IMG/VR virus record: IMGVR_UViG_3300035188_000314
Location: 1 to 29,359 of that record
DNA length: 29,359 bases
Reading direction: 5' to 3' (one strand)
Source: a virus
Numbering within the stretch: position 1 is the first letter of the stretch; each line of letters begins with the position of its first letter. This document shows positions 1 through 7,299 of the stretch, in pieces. A program made the translations under genes and the position numbers. The notes below the pieces were generated by a model. That model searched no databases. It was not told where the DNA came from and saw only the letters and a list, made by a program, of their open reading frames with translations.

Positions 1-94
1 CGCAACTACGTTCACGCGGTCAGCAATGGTGACTGGGTTGCCCAGGCCAGTGCTGCGTGAGACATCGCGGTACTCGAACAACTGCACGCCGCCA
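1..94. repeat. Terminal overlap copy 1 (assembly closure)
   Basis: Bases 1-94 align without gaps to 29266-29359. The first 59 bases are identical, and mismatches fall at positions 60, 64, 81 and 94. Both copies lie in the same reading frame of the major capsid gene, so the window is a circular (or circularly permuted) genome cut inside that gene. A true fixed terminal repeat would be expected to be identical, so the mismatches point to merged strain variants. Confidence 0.9.
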
Positions 95-387
95 TTGCGG
101 GCGAGTGCGCGGAGTTCGTCGTTTGAGCCTTCGGTCTTCTCAACCTTCGGAGCGATTGCCGTGGCGTACTCAGCGCGAACTGCATCAGCAGCGCTTCGTG
201 CTTCCGTGGCTTCCTTCTCTGAGCGGATTGCGGCCGCAACCGTTGCAGCCTCCGAAGTAAGTTTCTCAAAGCGAGCCTGTGACTCGCCCTCAAGCGACTC
301 GCCCTTCTCGGCAAGGTCAGTCACGATGGACTGAGCCTCGGTCAAGAGGGAAGCACGCTTCTCGTGTAGCTTCCTAACGTCTGACAT
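1..387 (-). CDS. Major capsid protein, HK97 fold, N-terminal part (runs off the left edge)
   Basis: This is the N-terminal 129 codons of the HK97-type capsid protein; the rest is at 28498-29265. It starts at ATG 385-387 behind a strong AAGGAG ribosome site. The product begins MSDVRKLHEKRASLL. About 95 residues of charged, Ala/Glu/Lys-rich helix follow, which fits the scaffolding delta domain that the prohead protease removes in HK97-like phages. The mature core then starts near the motif EYRDVSRSTGLGNP. Joined across the ends the protein is 384 residues, close to the 385 residues of HK97 gp5. It lies just downstream of the protease gene, the usual order. Function is inferred from fold-type features and gene order; the identification is strong. 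Confidence 0.9.
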   Translation of the reverse strand, partial: MSDVRKLHEKRASLLTEAQSIVTDLAEKGESLEGESQARFEKLTSEAATVAAAIRSEKEATEARSAADAVRAEYATAIAPKVEKTEGSNDELRALARNGGVQLFEYRDVSRSTGLGNPVTIADRVNVVA

Positions 388-393
388 TTCTGT

Positions 394-399
394 CTCCTT
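394..399 (-). promoter_or_regulatory. Strong ribosome binding site of the capsid gene
   Basis: On the minus strand AAGGAG sits 6 bases before the ATG at 387, inside an A-rich stretch. It fixes the capsid start. The surrounding gap (388-494, 107 bases) is one of the few real spacers in the genome. It holds a weak 4-bp hairpin (TGCG/CGCA) near 459-472, and I see no convincing promoter hexamers there. Confidence 0.75.
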
Positions 400-494
400 T
401 TTTTGATTGGTTTCCACAATGTTGCGGCTCGCCTAGCGGGATGACCTGATCGCGGGCTTGCGTACTAGCGCAGCGGGGCGGGGTCTCGTGGCTT

Positions 495-1946
495 CTAGAG
501 CAGTTCTGATTCCATCTCGGCGAGCATCAGCTTGGCGCGAGCGATGGATGGGTCCACCCCTGTGCGCTTCGGAGCCAACTTCTCCGTGACGGTTTCAATC
601 ACCTCGACATCCTCTTCGGTCAGCGGTTGCGCTGACTTCAAGGACTCGATGGCTGAGATGAGCCGGTCGCCGTCTACGCCCATTCGGGACGCGACTTTGC
701 GAACGGAGGTCAAGCCCAGCGTCGCTGGGTAGGCGGGAGTCTGTCCTGCGGAGAGGACGCTCACCTCAAAGAGATTCACTTCGCGCAGCGTGCGCTCATC
801 CTCGTTCCACTCATCGCCGTTCTTTGGGATGGTGAAGCCGAAGGACATTCCCATCGCCAACGCCTCGTGCGTCAGCTTGGAGATGACGCCAGCGGCGTCT
901 GGGTCGGCTGGGTCAAGGCGAGCCTCAACCTTCAAGCCGCGCTCGTCTTCGGTCAGGGTAAGTCGGCCGCTCGCGGTCGTGGCGAGTGCGCGTGTCTCGT
1001 CGTGTCCAAAGAGGAAGGAGACAATCTTCTTGCCGTCAGCGACGCGCGAGAGCGTGCGACGGAAGGCGCCTGGAGCGATCACCTCGGTGAACGGAAGTCC
1101 AGCCGACGGTGCGCCAAAGAGCGCGGCGTAGCCGGTGAAGGTCTTCTGACCGTCTTCGTCTTCTCGAACGGTGAACTCGCCCATCGGAAGAGCGCGCGTC
1201 TCAAGTTCTTTCACGTCAAACCTCTCTTCTTCGGTCAGCGGCGCCAAGACGCCATCTGCCCATTCTAGGACGCGATCTGCGCCGTTCTCTGCTGTGGGAT
1301 CAACGCCCCACAGGTACGCGGCCACCGCGCCTGGTCCTGGGAAGTCTGGGTCGTCTGAGTTGCTGTTGCGCGGTACGCCTTCCCAGTCGCCACGGTGTCG
1401 CAGAATCCACGCGCGCATCCGCGTCACCTTGTCATCCTCGACTTGTCCAGCGCGCAGCTGCCGCGCCTCTTCAATCGTCTGGTCGGTCAGTCCGTCACCG
1501 GCATAGCCGTTGCGCTGGTAGGTCAGACCCTTCTCAGCGGCCTCTTGGATGTATTGCGGCACGTCAATCAGGATGCGCACTTGGTCATCTTCCTCGCCGC
1601 TATCGTCAGGCTGCCAGGCGTTGCAGTAGTAGGCGCCGCTCACGTAGTCATCCCACTTCTCGCAGTACGCCTTGTCGCCCTCAATCTTTGCTTCGTTGTA
1701 GAAGACGCAGTTGCCGCAGGCGCGGCCTTCTGGCACGTCAGGCGAGAGTGCAGGTCGGTAGTTATCTGGCAGGACGCGCGCGGCTGAATACTCGCCGCCC
1801 GGCTCAATGCCTTCGCCGAGTGAGACGGCAACCATCTGCGCGAGCGCATCTTCTTTGCTGTCGTGACAGCCGATGACCTCGCCGTCTTCCTTGACGGTCG
1901 CCCAGCCGTTGCAGTCTGCCGACTGGTCAGTGACGAAGTACGGCAT
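495..1946 (-). CDS. Prohead maturation protease with N-terminal HiPIP-like cysteine module
   Basis: The 483-residue serine protease should cleave capsid delta domains during head maturation. The C-terminal half (from about residue 252) is the S78/HK97 protease domain. It has GYAALFG, then EVIAPGAF, LFGHDETRALATTASG with the likely catalytic His (about 315), SFGF, and EVSVLSAGQTPAYPAT with the likely catalytic Ser (about 396). The family is usually about 200 residues, so half of this protein is extra. It comprises a short N-terminal module (MPYFVTDQSADCNGW), a four-cysteine segment at residues 77-108 (CGNC, YCEKW, YYCNAW), and an AWILRHRGDWEG / AVAAYLWG segment. The chosen start is ATG 1944-1946, which shares a base with the portal stop (TAATG). 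An upstream in-frame ATG at 1997 would overlap portal by 52 bases. Confidence 0.88.
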   Translation of the reverse strand: MPYFVTDQSADCNGWATVKEDGEVIGCHDSKEDALAQMVAVSLGEGIEPGGEYSAARVLPDNYRPALSPDVPEGRACGNCVFYNEAKIEGDKAYCEKWDDYVSGAYYCNAWQPDDSGEEDDQVRILIDVPQYIQEAAEKGLTYQRNGYAGDGLTDQTIEEARQLRAGQVEDDKVTRMRAWILRHRGDWEGVPRNSNSDDPDFPGPGAVAAYLWGVDPTAENGADRVLEWADGVLAPLTEEERFDVKELETRALPMGEFTVREDEDGQKTFTGYAALFGAPSAGLPFTEVIAPGAFRRTLSRVADGKKIVSFLFGHDETRALATTASGRLTLTEDERGLKVEARLDPADPDAAGVISKLTHEALAMGMSFGFTIPKNGDEWNEDERTLREVNLFEVSVLSAGQTPAYPATLGLTSVRKVASRMGVDGDRLISAIESLKSAQPLTEEDVEVIETVTEKLAPKRTGVDPSIARAKLMLAEMESELL

Positions 1947-3142
1947 TACTCTGTCGGCTCCGTGTCGCCAAGTGTGCCGATGTTCAGCGGCTTCCAAAAC
2001 TCTGTCCCACCATCCACTGGCGAGCGGTCTTCAAGGGACCGCACTTCGTTGACCGACAGGAACCCATTGTTCAGCGCGGTCGCGTAGGAGTTGTAGCGCT
2101 CCTGCGTCGTGGCGCGCAGCAAGCCGTCAAGCGTGAACTTCAAGAAGGTCTGCTCGGCTCCTGGCACGATGCGCTGGAACGACGCCTCAAGGCGCGCGAT
2201 CATTGGTCCGAGTCCGAGTCGCAGCCACTCAATGCCGATCAACTCGACCGACGCATAGGAGGTGTTGCCGCCTGGGTACTGCAGCATATGAAGCGGCACT
2301 CCGTAGATGCGAGCGATCGCTTCCACGCCGTAGTGCATCGTCTCCACGAGCTGCAAGTCGCTGATCTTTGCGCCGAGCTGTAGATAGTCTGCGCCGCCAG
2401 TTAGCACGGCCACTCGCCACGCCTTGTCCACACCACCGTGTCGGCGACCGAAGCCAGTGCGAAGTGCCTCTGCCTGATCCTGCGTCAGTTCGCCTGGAAC
2501 CTTGATCAGACCGCCGACGCTTGCGTTGTTCTCGTAGAACTTCGCGCTGAAGATTTGCGTCGCGCTTGCAAGTCCGAGCGTCACCTTGTGATGCTCGATC
2601 GGTGACAGTCCACGATGGTTCTCGCCAGTGGCGAAGAGCGGGATGTGAATGATCTCTGCGGTCGTCAGCGTGATCGCGCCTTCGGTTGTCTCGATGTAGT
2701 AAACAGGCTCGCCGAACTCGCCGCTCCTGATCTCCACCTTCTGCGGATCAAGGACGCGGGTCTCAATCACATTGTCGGATGAGTCCCTAAGCAGCAATAC
2801 GAACGCGTTTCCGTCTAGCAGAAGTGAGGTTGTCACGCGATGCTTGAACTCAAAGGATGTGAAGTTCGGATTGTTCGGAATCGGGAAGTCCATCCATCGC
2901 GGACGCGGACGGTAAGGTCGGCGCGTTCCGTCAATGCGGATGTAGGTGTCCCACGGAAGTCCAGCGATCGTGTCGGCGTAGAGCTTGACTGCGGCGTAGA
3001 CCGCGCCAATGCTCGTGGCATTCTCTTGGTTCACCAGCACGCCGGCTGCGCCGCTCTGTGCCTCCTGAGTGACCCACTGGCCGCCGATGAATCGTTCCTC
3101 TTGTGGCTGTTGGCGTCCGAGGACGCGATCAAGGATTCCCAT
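1946..3142 (-). CDS. Portal protein, HK97 family
   Basis: This 398-residue protein should form the dodecameric ring at the capsid vertex through which DNA enters and to which the neck attaches. It begins MGILDRVLG, and early residues include TSIGAVYAAVKLYADTIAGLPW, the conserved opening of HK97-type portals. Later come TTSLLLDGNAFVLL, IIHIPLFA, the stem region KFYENNASVGGLIKVPG, and YGVEAIARIYGVPLHML near the C-terminal third, all typical of the family. Its length is slightly below the usual 400-430. It starts 8 bases after terL ends and couples by TAATG to the protease. The order terL, portal, protease, capsid is the classic HK97 arrangement and supports the call. Confidence 0.93.
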   Translation of the reverse strand: MGILDRVLGRQQPQEERFIGGQWVTQEAQSGAAGVLVNQENATSIGAVYAAVKLYADTIAGLPWDTYIRIDGTRRPYRPRPRWMDFPIPNNPNFTSFEFKHRVTTSLLLDGNAFVLLLRDSSDNVIETRVLDPQKVEIRSGEFGEPVYYIETTEGAITLTTAEIIHIPLFATGENHRGLSPIEHHKVTLGLASATQIFSAKFYENNASVGGLIKVPGELTQDQAEALRTGFGRRHGGVDKAWRVAVLTGGADYLQLGAKISDLQLVETMHYGVEAIARIYGVPLHMLQYPGGNTSYASVELIGIEWLRLGLGPMIARLEASFQRIVPGAEQTFLKFTLDGLLRATTQERYNSYATALNNGFLSVNEVRSLEDRSPVDGGTEFWKPLNIGTLGDTEPTE

Positions 3143-3150
3143 TCGTCTCC

Positions 3151-4773
3151 CTACAACTCAATCCACTTGACCTCAGCCTTCGGCTTCGGCGCTGGTGCGT
3201 TGCCTAGTGTACCCGCTCTGCTGTGTGCCATAAGGCTAGCCACTAGGAGGTCTATGCGCTTCAATGACGTTTTGCTCTCTTTCCGAATCATAAGCCCATT
3301 GCGGGAATAATACGGCGTGGCATTTGCAGCGTGGCGAGCCAGCGAGGGATTGCCGTCGTGCTTCACTCTGCCGTTGACGACGGCATCGTAGAACGCAGCT
3401 GTGGCTGGCACCATCCGCGAAGGCGTCTGAGGGAACTCGACCACAGGCAAGCCCATCTGCTGCCACGCCTCCATCGAGCGCTGCCACCTGAAGGGGTCGC
3501 AGACAATCTCTCGGACGTTGTGCATCTTGCAGATGTCAAGCATCTTGGCTTCCACCTCCTCCACCGGCACACGCCAGGCGAGTTCGGCGTCTAGCGGCCG
3601 CTCCCAGTGTCCGAGGACAAAGAACGCCTTGTCTGCCACGCGGCACGCGACGATGGCAGTGGAGTCGTTGCTGAACGAGCCGTCAAAGCCGAGGACAATC
3701 TCGTCCTCCTTGTTCAGCGCGATCTGGTCATCCTTGCAGGCGTCCCAAGTGCCAGTCGGCAAGAATGCCGTCGCACTGCTCACCCATTGGTTGAGCCTCT
3801 TCGTCCTGAACTCTGCCTCTGGCGTGCGCTTCTTGGCTGAGAGTAGGTCGTCAAGCGACAGGATCGCAGGCTCGCTGAGCAGCCCAGGGTTGGCTTCGCT
3901 CCACTTCGTCTCGTCGAGGTAGGCGTCATCAGCGGCTTCCCACCAGGCCATCCCAAGCGTTGGATCGTCGTTCTCTCCAGAAATGCGCCGCCGCGCCAAC
4001 TGGTAGAGCGTGTAGGCGATGGAGTCCGAGCCAGTGGAGTCAGTGCGCGGTCCTGCGGTCGTGATCGCCACGAAGAGCGGCGAGCGGCGTGCGCCCATAG
4101 AGAGCGAAAGCACGTCAAAGAGTTCACGGCTCGGCCACGCAGCCAACTCGTCAGCGATGACCAGCGAGGCGCTCAAGCCCTCCTTCGTAAAAGCCTCCGA
4201 ACTCAACGCCTTGTAGACGGTGCCAGTTCCCTTGAACTCCATCGCATCTCGGTAGACCTTGATCTGCGCGCCCAGTTCTGGACTCATCTCAACGGCTCGT
4301 CTGGCGTGGCTCATCACGAGCTTCGCCTGATCGCGATCAGCGGCTGCCGAATAGATCTCGCCGCCTCGGTCGCCATAGAGTCCGAAGAAGAGCGGCAGGG
4401 TAGAGGCGAGCGCGGTCTTGCCGTTCTTGCGCGCGATGCCAGTCAGGAAGAAGCGGTGCGTGAAGGTCTGGTCTTCCTTGCGTGCCAGCATCCTGCGAAG
4501 GAGGCGTCTCTGCCAGACCCTGAACTGGAGCGGCTCGCCGGAGGCGCCAGCGATGGAGTCTTTGGCGATGGGTACGAGGTCCTCGGCAAAGTCGGCAACG
4601 ATGTCGCCCAAGCTGCGGCTGAGGTCAGCCGAAGCGACAGGGGTCAGCCAGCGCGGTGGCCACCCTTCTGTTGCATCCGGTCGCGGTACTTCTCGATCTT
4701 GCTTTGACTCTCCACCATTGCGATCCCTAGCTTGGCTCGGTCGGCTGGAGTCAGTCCGAGGTGATTCATCCAC
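3151..4773 (-). CDS. terL: Terminase large subunit (packaging ATPase and nuclease)
   Basis: The motor protein pumps DNA into proheads and cuts it. The adenine-binding region PLQFRVWQRR is at about residue 81. Walker A is GIARKNGKT (112-120) and Walker B is LVIADE (204-209). The RNase H-like nuclease has acidic residues in LGFDGS (D364), IVCDPFRW (D426) and RIDLLVAS (about D508). At 540 residues it is a normal length. The first ATG at 4773 gives an N-terminus rich in charged residues that overlaps terS by 130 bases. The next ATG (about residue 95) is too late, as it would remove the adenine-binding motif. A CTG exactly at the terS stop (4645-4647) is another possibility. The start is therefore uncertain, the function is not. 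Confidence 0.94.
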   Translation of the reverse strand: MDESPRTDSSRPSQARDRNGGESKQDREVPRPDATEGWPPRWLTPVASADLSRSLGDIVADFAEDLVPIAKDSIAGASGEPLQFRVWQRRLLRRMLARKEDQTFTHRFFLTGIARKNGKTALASTLPLFFGLYGDRGGEIYSAAADRDQAKLVMSHARRAVEMSPELGAQIKVYRDAMEFKGTGTVYKALSSEAFTKEGLSASLVIADELAAWPSRELFDVLSLSMGARRSPLFVAITTAGPRTDSTGSDSIAYTLYQLARRRISGENDDPTLGMAWWEAADDAYLDETKWSEANPGLLSEPAILSLDDLLSAKKRTPEAEFRTKRLNQWVSSATAFLPTGTWDACKDDQIALNKEDEIVLGFDGSFSNDSTAIVACRVADKAFFVLGHWERPLDAELAWRVPVEEVEAKMLDICKMHNVREIVCDPFRWQRSMEAWQQMGLPVVEFPQTPSRMVPATAAFYDAVVNGRVKHDGNPSLARHAANATPYYSRNGLMIRKESKTSLKRIDLLVASLMAHSRAGTLGNAPAPKPKAEVKWIEL

Positions 4774-5132
4774 TTGCGAATACTCTCCTCTGCGCTTGTC
4801 CTCATCCCCGCCGCTGGGTGAGCGTAAGCATAGCCCTTGTCCGTATAGAGGACTGGACCATCGGTTGAGAGCCGAGCCTCCAGACCTGCAAGGAACTCAA
4901 TGTCCTTGACCAGCATCGTCAGCGCGTCTCGGTCAGAGACGGCGATCCAGGAGCCTGCGTATTCCACGATGCGGTGCCAAGCCTCGGTTGCGATCGGTCC
5001 CAAACCGTCCGGCACGCCCAGTTCGGACGCACGAGGCAGGCTGTTTGCGAGCTGCACAACTACGGCCCGACTCGGCTTCAACGTGCCGCGCTTGGCTTTG
5101 ATTTCGTTTGGAATGCGTGCTGGTCCTGACAT
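4644..5132 (-). CDS. terS: Terminase small subunit, P27-like
   Basis: This 162-residue DNA-recognition subunit of the packaging terminase should bind the pac or cos site and load the large subunit. The N-terminus (MSGPARIPNEIKAKRGTL) has the basic, Pro-containing start usual in the P27 family. Next comes LGPIATEAWHRIVEYA and a helical SDRDALTMLVKDIEFL segment. The C-terminal part (IRKWMNHLGLTPADRAKLGI) has the LGLTPxxR motif that recurs near the end of this family. The start chosen is ATG 5130-5132, preceded by a G-rich stretch (AGGGGGG) acting as a weak ribosome site. It overlaps the terL reading frame, and its position right upstream of terL supports the call. Confidence 0.85.
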   Translation of the reverse strand: MSGPARIPNEIKAKRGTLKPSRAVVVQLANSLPRASELGVPDGLGPIATEAWHRIVEYAGSWIAVSDRDALTMLVKDIEFLAGLEARLSTDGPVLYTDKGYAYAHPAAGMRTSAEESIRKWMNHLGLTPADRAKLGIAMVESQSKIEKYRDRMQQKGGHRAG

Positions 5133-5240
5133 AAGCCCCCCTAGCCTAACCTGCCTGCGCCTGCGCAGCACTCGGTGCTGGATACCCGACCGCCTCGTGT
5201 GAATAGAATAACGAACGCCCCCCGTATTAGGACAGACGTT
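5133..5240 (-). other. Spacer upstream of terS: hairpin, possible -10 box, candidate packaging or promoter region
   Basis: This 108-base gap is among the longest non-coding stretches. On the minus strand it holds, in order, a run of G residues, an AT-rich patch with TATTCT (5205-5210) that fits TANNNT without a convincing -35 box, and a perfect 6-bp hairpin CAGCAC-cga-GTGCTG (5166-5180). A short TGCG-cagg-CGCA stem follows. In related phages the cos or pac site and a late promoter often lie just before terS, so either role is possible. Neither is shown by the sequence. Confidence 0.35.
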
Positions 5241-6470
5241 CTACTTTGTCTTAGATGCGCGGCGTTGCGCGCGGTTCAAGGTCGGTGCCGGCATCGGTGC
5301 TGCGCTGGGCTTCTTGCGCGCTGTCATCAACTCGATCAGCGGCTTCCAGTCCTGCTCATAGACCTTCACCTGGTCGTAGCGTTCCATCGCAGCGGATACC
5401 GCCCCCCTGTCTACCCGCCCCCCCTTCGTCTCTTCATAAACTTCTTGCAGCGCAGTGACAATGGCAGGCACGTTCGGGATCGCAAAGAAAGAAACTTGGA
5501 ACTCGTCCCACACGCGCTGCACCGGCACTGCCTTGCTGTGCGGCCCGATCAACTCAGGCTGCGCGCTGAAGTCAGACACGATGACTGGAGTGCCGCACGC
5601 TTGGCTCTCCACGGCAGGGATGCCGAAGCCTTCGCCCATCGAGGTGAGGAGCTGCACGTCAGCAGCTGAATAGAGCGAGGCGATCGCGTCTTGCGGGATG
5701 CCGTTGCGGAAGTGGACTGGGTGTGGATAGCGCACTCGCTGCTGGTCAATGCCAAGCGATGCGACCAAACGCGGAATGTTCACGCCTTCACTGTGTCCGT
5801 TTGGCTCTGTGTGCAGCATCCAGTAGACGTCAGGTCGGTCTTTCATAAACGTCGCCATTGCGTCAGCCATCTCGCCGAACGCCTTGCGCACTGGGATGCG
5901 GCCACGGTTGGCTGCGTTCGTCACGACGAGGAAGGCGTCCTCTGGAATGCCCATTGCCTGTCGCACGCTCTTGCCTCGGTCGTAGAAGACAGCGCGGTCA
6001 ATGGCGTGCGGGATGTAGGTGAGTTCCTCTCTTGGGATGCCAGCCTTCAGGAGTCTGTCCTCACCGAAGCGGCTCATTGCGATGACGTGATGCTTACCTT
6101 GTATCGCGAACTGAGCAACACCTGGTGGCACTGGGTCGTGGTCAATGGGTGTCCAGCAGGCTAGGTTCAGTTCCTTGAACGCCTCAACGCCATTCAGCGG
6201 CCAGAGGTCAAAGAGGATGACGCCGAAGCCTGGCTGGTCTCCGACCCACGCCTTGATGTTCTCAGGCGCTGCGTCAAGCGAGTAGCGGATCAGCCCTTCA
6301 GGGAGGATTGGATGACCGTGTGAGCAGTTCATCATCACGGCAGCGCCGTGGTTCGCGGTGATCGCAACCTCGTGTCCGTCTCTCACCATCTGGTGAACGA
6401 CCTGCGCGGTCTGCATCCCATAGCCTGAAGGGATGTGGCAGGCGTTTGAGTACCAACCGATGCGGCTCAT
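5241..6470 (-). CDS. Glycosyltransferase, GT4-like (GT-B fold)
   Basis: The protein (409 residues) likely moves a sugar from a nucleotide-sugar to an unknown acceptor in the cytoplasm. The N-terminal Rossmann half opens MSRIGWYSNACHIPSGYG with a Gly-rich loop. The C-terminal half carries EGFGIPAVESQACGTPVI, the E-x7-E signature of family 4 retaining enzymes, after the segment IASLYSAADVQLL. The start is ATG 6470, chosen for its ribosome site GGAGAGG. The tail ends in the basic LNRAQRRASKTK, seen at the end of various phage proteins. The region encoding residues near ETKGGRVDRGA contains runs of seven and six G on the coding strand. It follows the HNH gene by 17 bases. Possible targets are host envelope glycans or virion proteins; I cannot tell which. 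Confidence 0.85.
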   Translation of the reverse strand: MSRIGWYSNACHIPSGYGMQTAQVVHQMVRDGHEVAITANHGAAVMMNCSHGHPILPEGLIRYSLDAAPENIKAWVGDQPGFGVILFDLWPLNGVEAFKELNLACWTPIDHDPVPPGVAQFAIQGKHHVIAMSRFGEDRLLKAGIPREELTYIPHAIDRAVFYDRGKSVRQAMGIPEDAFLVVTNAANRGRIPVRKAFGEMADAMATFMKDRPDVYWMLHTEPNGHSEGVNIPRLVASLGIDQQRVRYPHPVHFRNGIPQDAIASLYSAADVQLLTSMGEGFGIPAVESQACGTPVIVSDFSAQPELIGPHSKAVPVQRVWDEFQVSFFAIPNVPAIVTALQEVYEETKGGRVDRGAVSAAMERYDQVKVYEQDWKPLIELMTARKKPSAAPMPAPTLNRAQRRASKTK

Positions 6471-6487
6471 TGTCCTCTCCTCTGCTC

Positions 6488-6799
6488 CTACTTGTGCTTG
6501 GTCAAGCGACCGTGGCACGTTCTGCATACTACCCGAAGGCGATGCTCTGGCGCTAGTAGCGGACCGCCCTTGCTGATCGGATCAAGGTGGTCCACGGTCA
6601 GGTCGCTAGTCTTGCCGCAGACCTCGCACCACGGACGCTTGCTGCGGATCTGGCTGCTCAGCTTCTTCCACGCAGGGTCAAGGTATGGGTTGGGTCTGCC
6701 TTCCTTCCACCGGCTCTGCGCCGCCGCTCGATGCGTCTGGCATCGGTTGCCGACCATCGTCAGCACGCCGCAGTCAAGGCAGGGTCGCTGGAAGGTCAC
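6488..6799 (-). CDS. HNH endonuclease
   Basis: This 103-residue DNA nuclease has a beta-beta-alpha metal finger. The N-terminal CLDC with GNRCQTH may bind one zinc. The core is WCEVCGKTSDLTVDHLDPISKGG, in which DH is the catalytic pair, ending in RVVCRTCHGRLT with the second CxxC and the final H. In HK97-like phages a small HNH protein encoded close to the terminase genes assists cos cleavage and packaging. Here it lies two genes before terS. It starts with GTG (6797-6799) in a GTGA overlap with the gene upstream. A selfish homing enzyme is less likely, because the gene is locked into the operon by overlap. Confidence 0.88.
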   Translation of the reverse strand: MTFQRPCLDCGVLTMVGNRCQTHRAAAQSRWKEGRPNPYLDPAWKKLSSQIRSKRPWCEVCGKTSDLTVDHLDPISKGGPLLAPEHRLRVVCRTCHGRLTKHK

Positions 6800-7212
6800 G
6801 CCTTCGGGAACTCAGGGAGTGGCAGCCCAGGCGCGATGACCTTCGCCAAGTGATCCACCACGCGCTCGGTTGCATCTTCGTAGAGCGGGTCATAGATAGC
6901 CCACGCAATCTTGCCGAACGCTTCCTCCATTGCCTCAACGGTCTGATCGAGTCTCGCTGTCACGACGTGCAGCATCTCGTGCGTCAGCACCTCGCGCTGG
7001 AGTTCTGGCGTCTGCTTCCAGAAGTCGTGGCTCACGCGCAGTTCGGCAGTCTCTGCCTGTGCGTGCGGGTTGATGTCGGCCCACGCCTCAACGTCTGAGG
7101 CATCACGAGCCACGGTGATCTTCCAGTAGGTGACGTTCATTGCAACCTGCAGCTCGGCGACATACGCATCCAGCGCGTCGTATTTGTCAGGCGTCGGTTG
7201 CTTGGCTGCCAC
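6796..7212 (-). CDS. Putative zinc metalloprotease (zincin, HExxH)
   Basis: The 138-residue protein has LTHEMLHVV, an HExxH zinc-protease motif, near the middle. About 35 residues later the helical segment ATERVVDHLAKVI follows, whose Glu could be the third ligand, as in many phage-encoded SprT- or ImmA-like small zincins. The N-terminal third is a helix (YDALDAYVAELQVAMNVTYWKI). The start is GTG 7210-7212, chosen because a perfect GGAGGAC ribosome site lies just before it. An earlier in-frame start would run through two hairpins. Substrate unknown. It could be an unrelated structural zinc protein, but the HExxH helix is clear. Confidence 0.65.
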   Translation of the reverse strand: MAAKQPTPDKYDALDAYVAELQVAMNVTYWKITVARDASDVEAWADINPHAQAETAELRVSHDFWKQTPELQREVLTHEMLHVVTARLDQTVEAMEEAFGKIAWAIYDPLYEDATERVVDHLAKVIAPGLPLPEFPKA

Positions 7213-7237
7213 GTGTCCTCCAGTCCTCAACTTGGTC

Positions 7238-7288
7238 GCCTGCCGATGGGAGGACTCCACCGGCAGGCTTGAGCCGCGCAAGCGCGGC
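7238..7288 (-). other. Two tandem GC-rich hairpins in a spacer
   Basis: Within the 87-base gap 7213-7299 two strong inverted repeats stand side by side. The first transcribed is GCCGCG-cttg-CGCGGC (7273-7288). The second is GCCTGCCG/CGGCAGGC (7238-7268) with a 15-base loop that can itself pair GGAG with CTCC. There is no T-run after either, so a classic intrinsic terminator is unlikely. A Rho-independent variant, attenuator, RNA-stability element or packaging signal are all possible. The second hairpin ends about 25 bases before the GTG of the zincin gene. Confidence 0.6.
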
Positions 7289-7299
7289 GTCCGCCTATC

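Noticed and set aside
1-94. Fixed direct terminal repeats or attachment sites
   Set aside because: The copies differ at four positions and lie within the capsid coding frame; no integrase is present. Assembly closure explains them.
388-494. tRNA or promoter in the gap before the capsid gene
   Set aside because: No cloverleaf arms and no -35/-10 pair; only a short 4-bp stem and the ribosome site.
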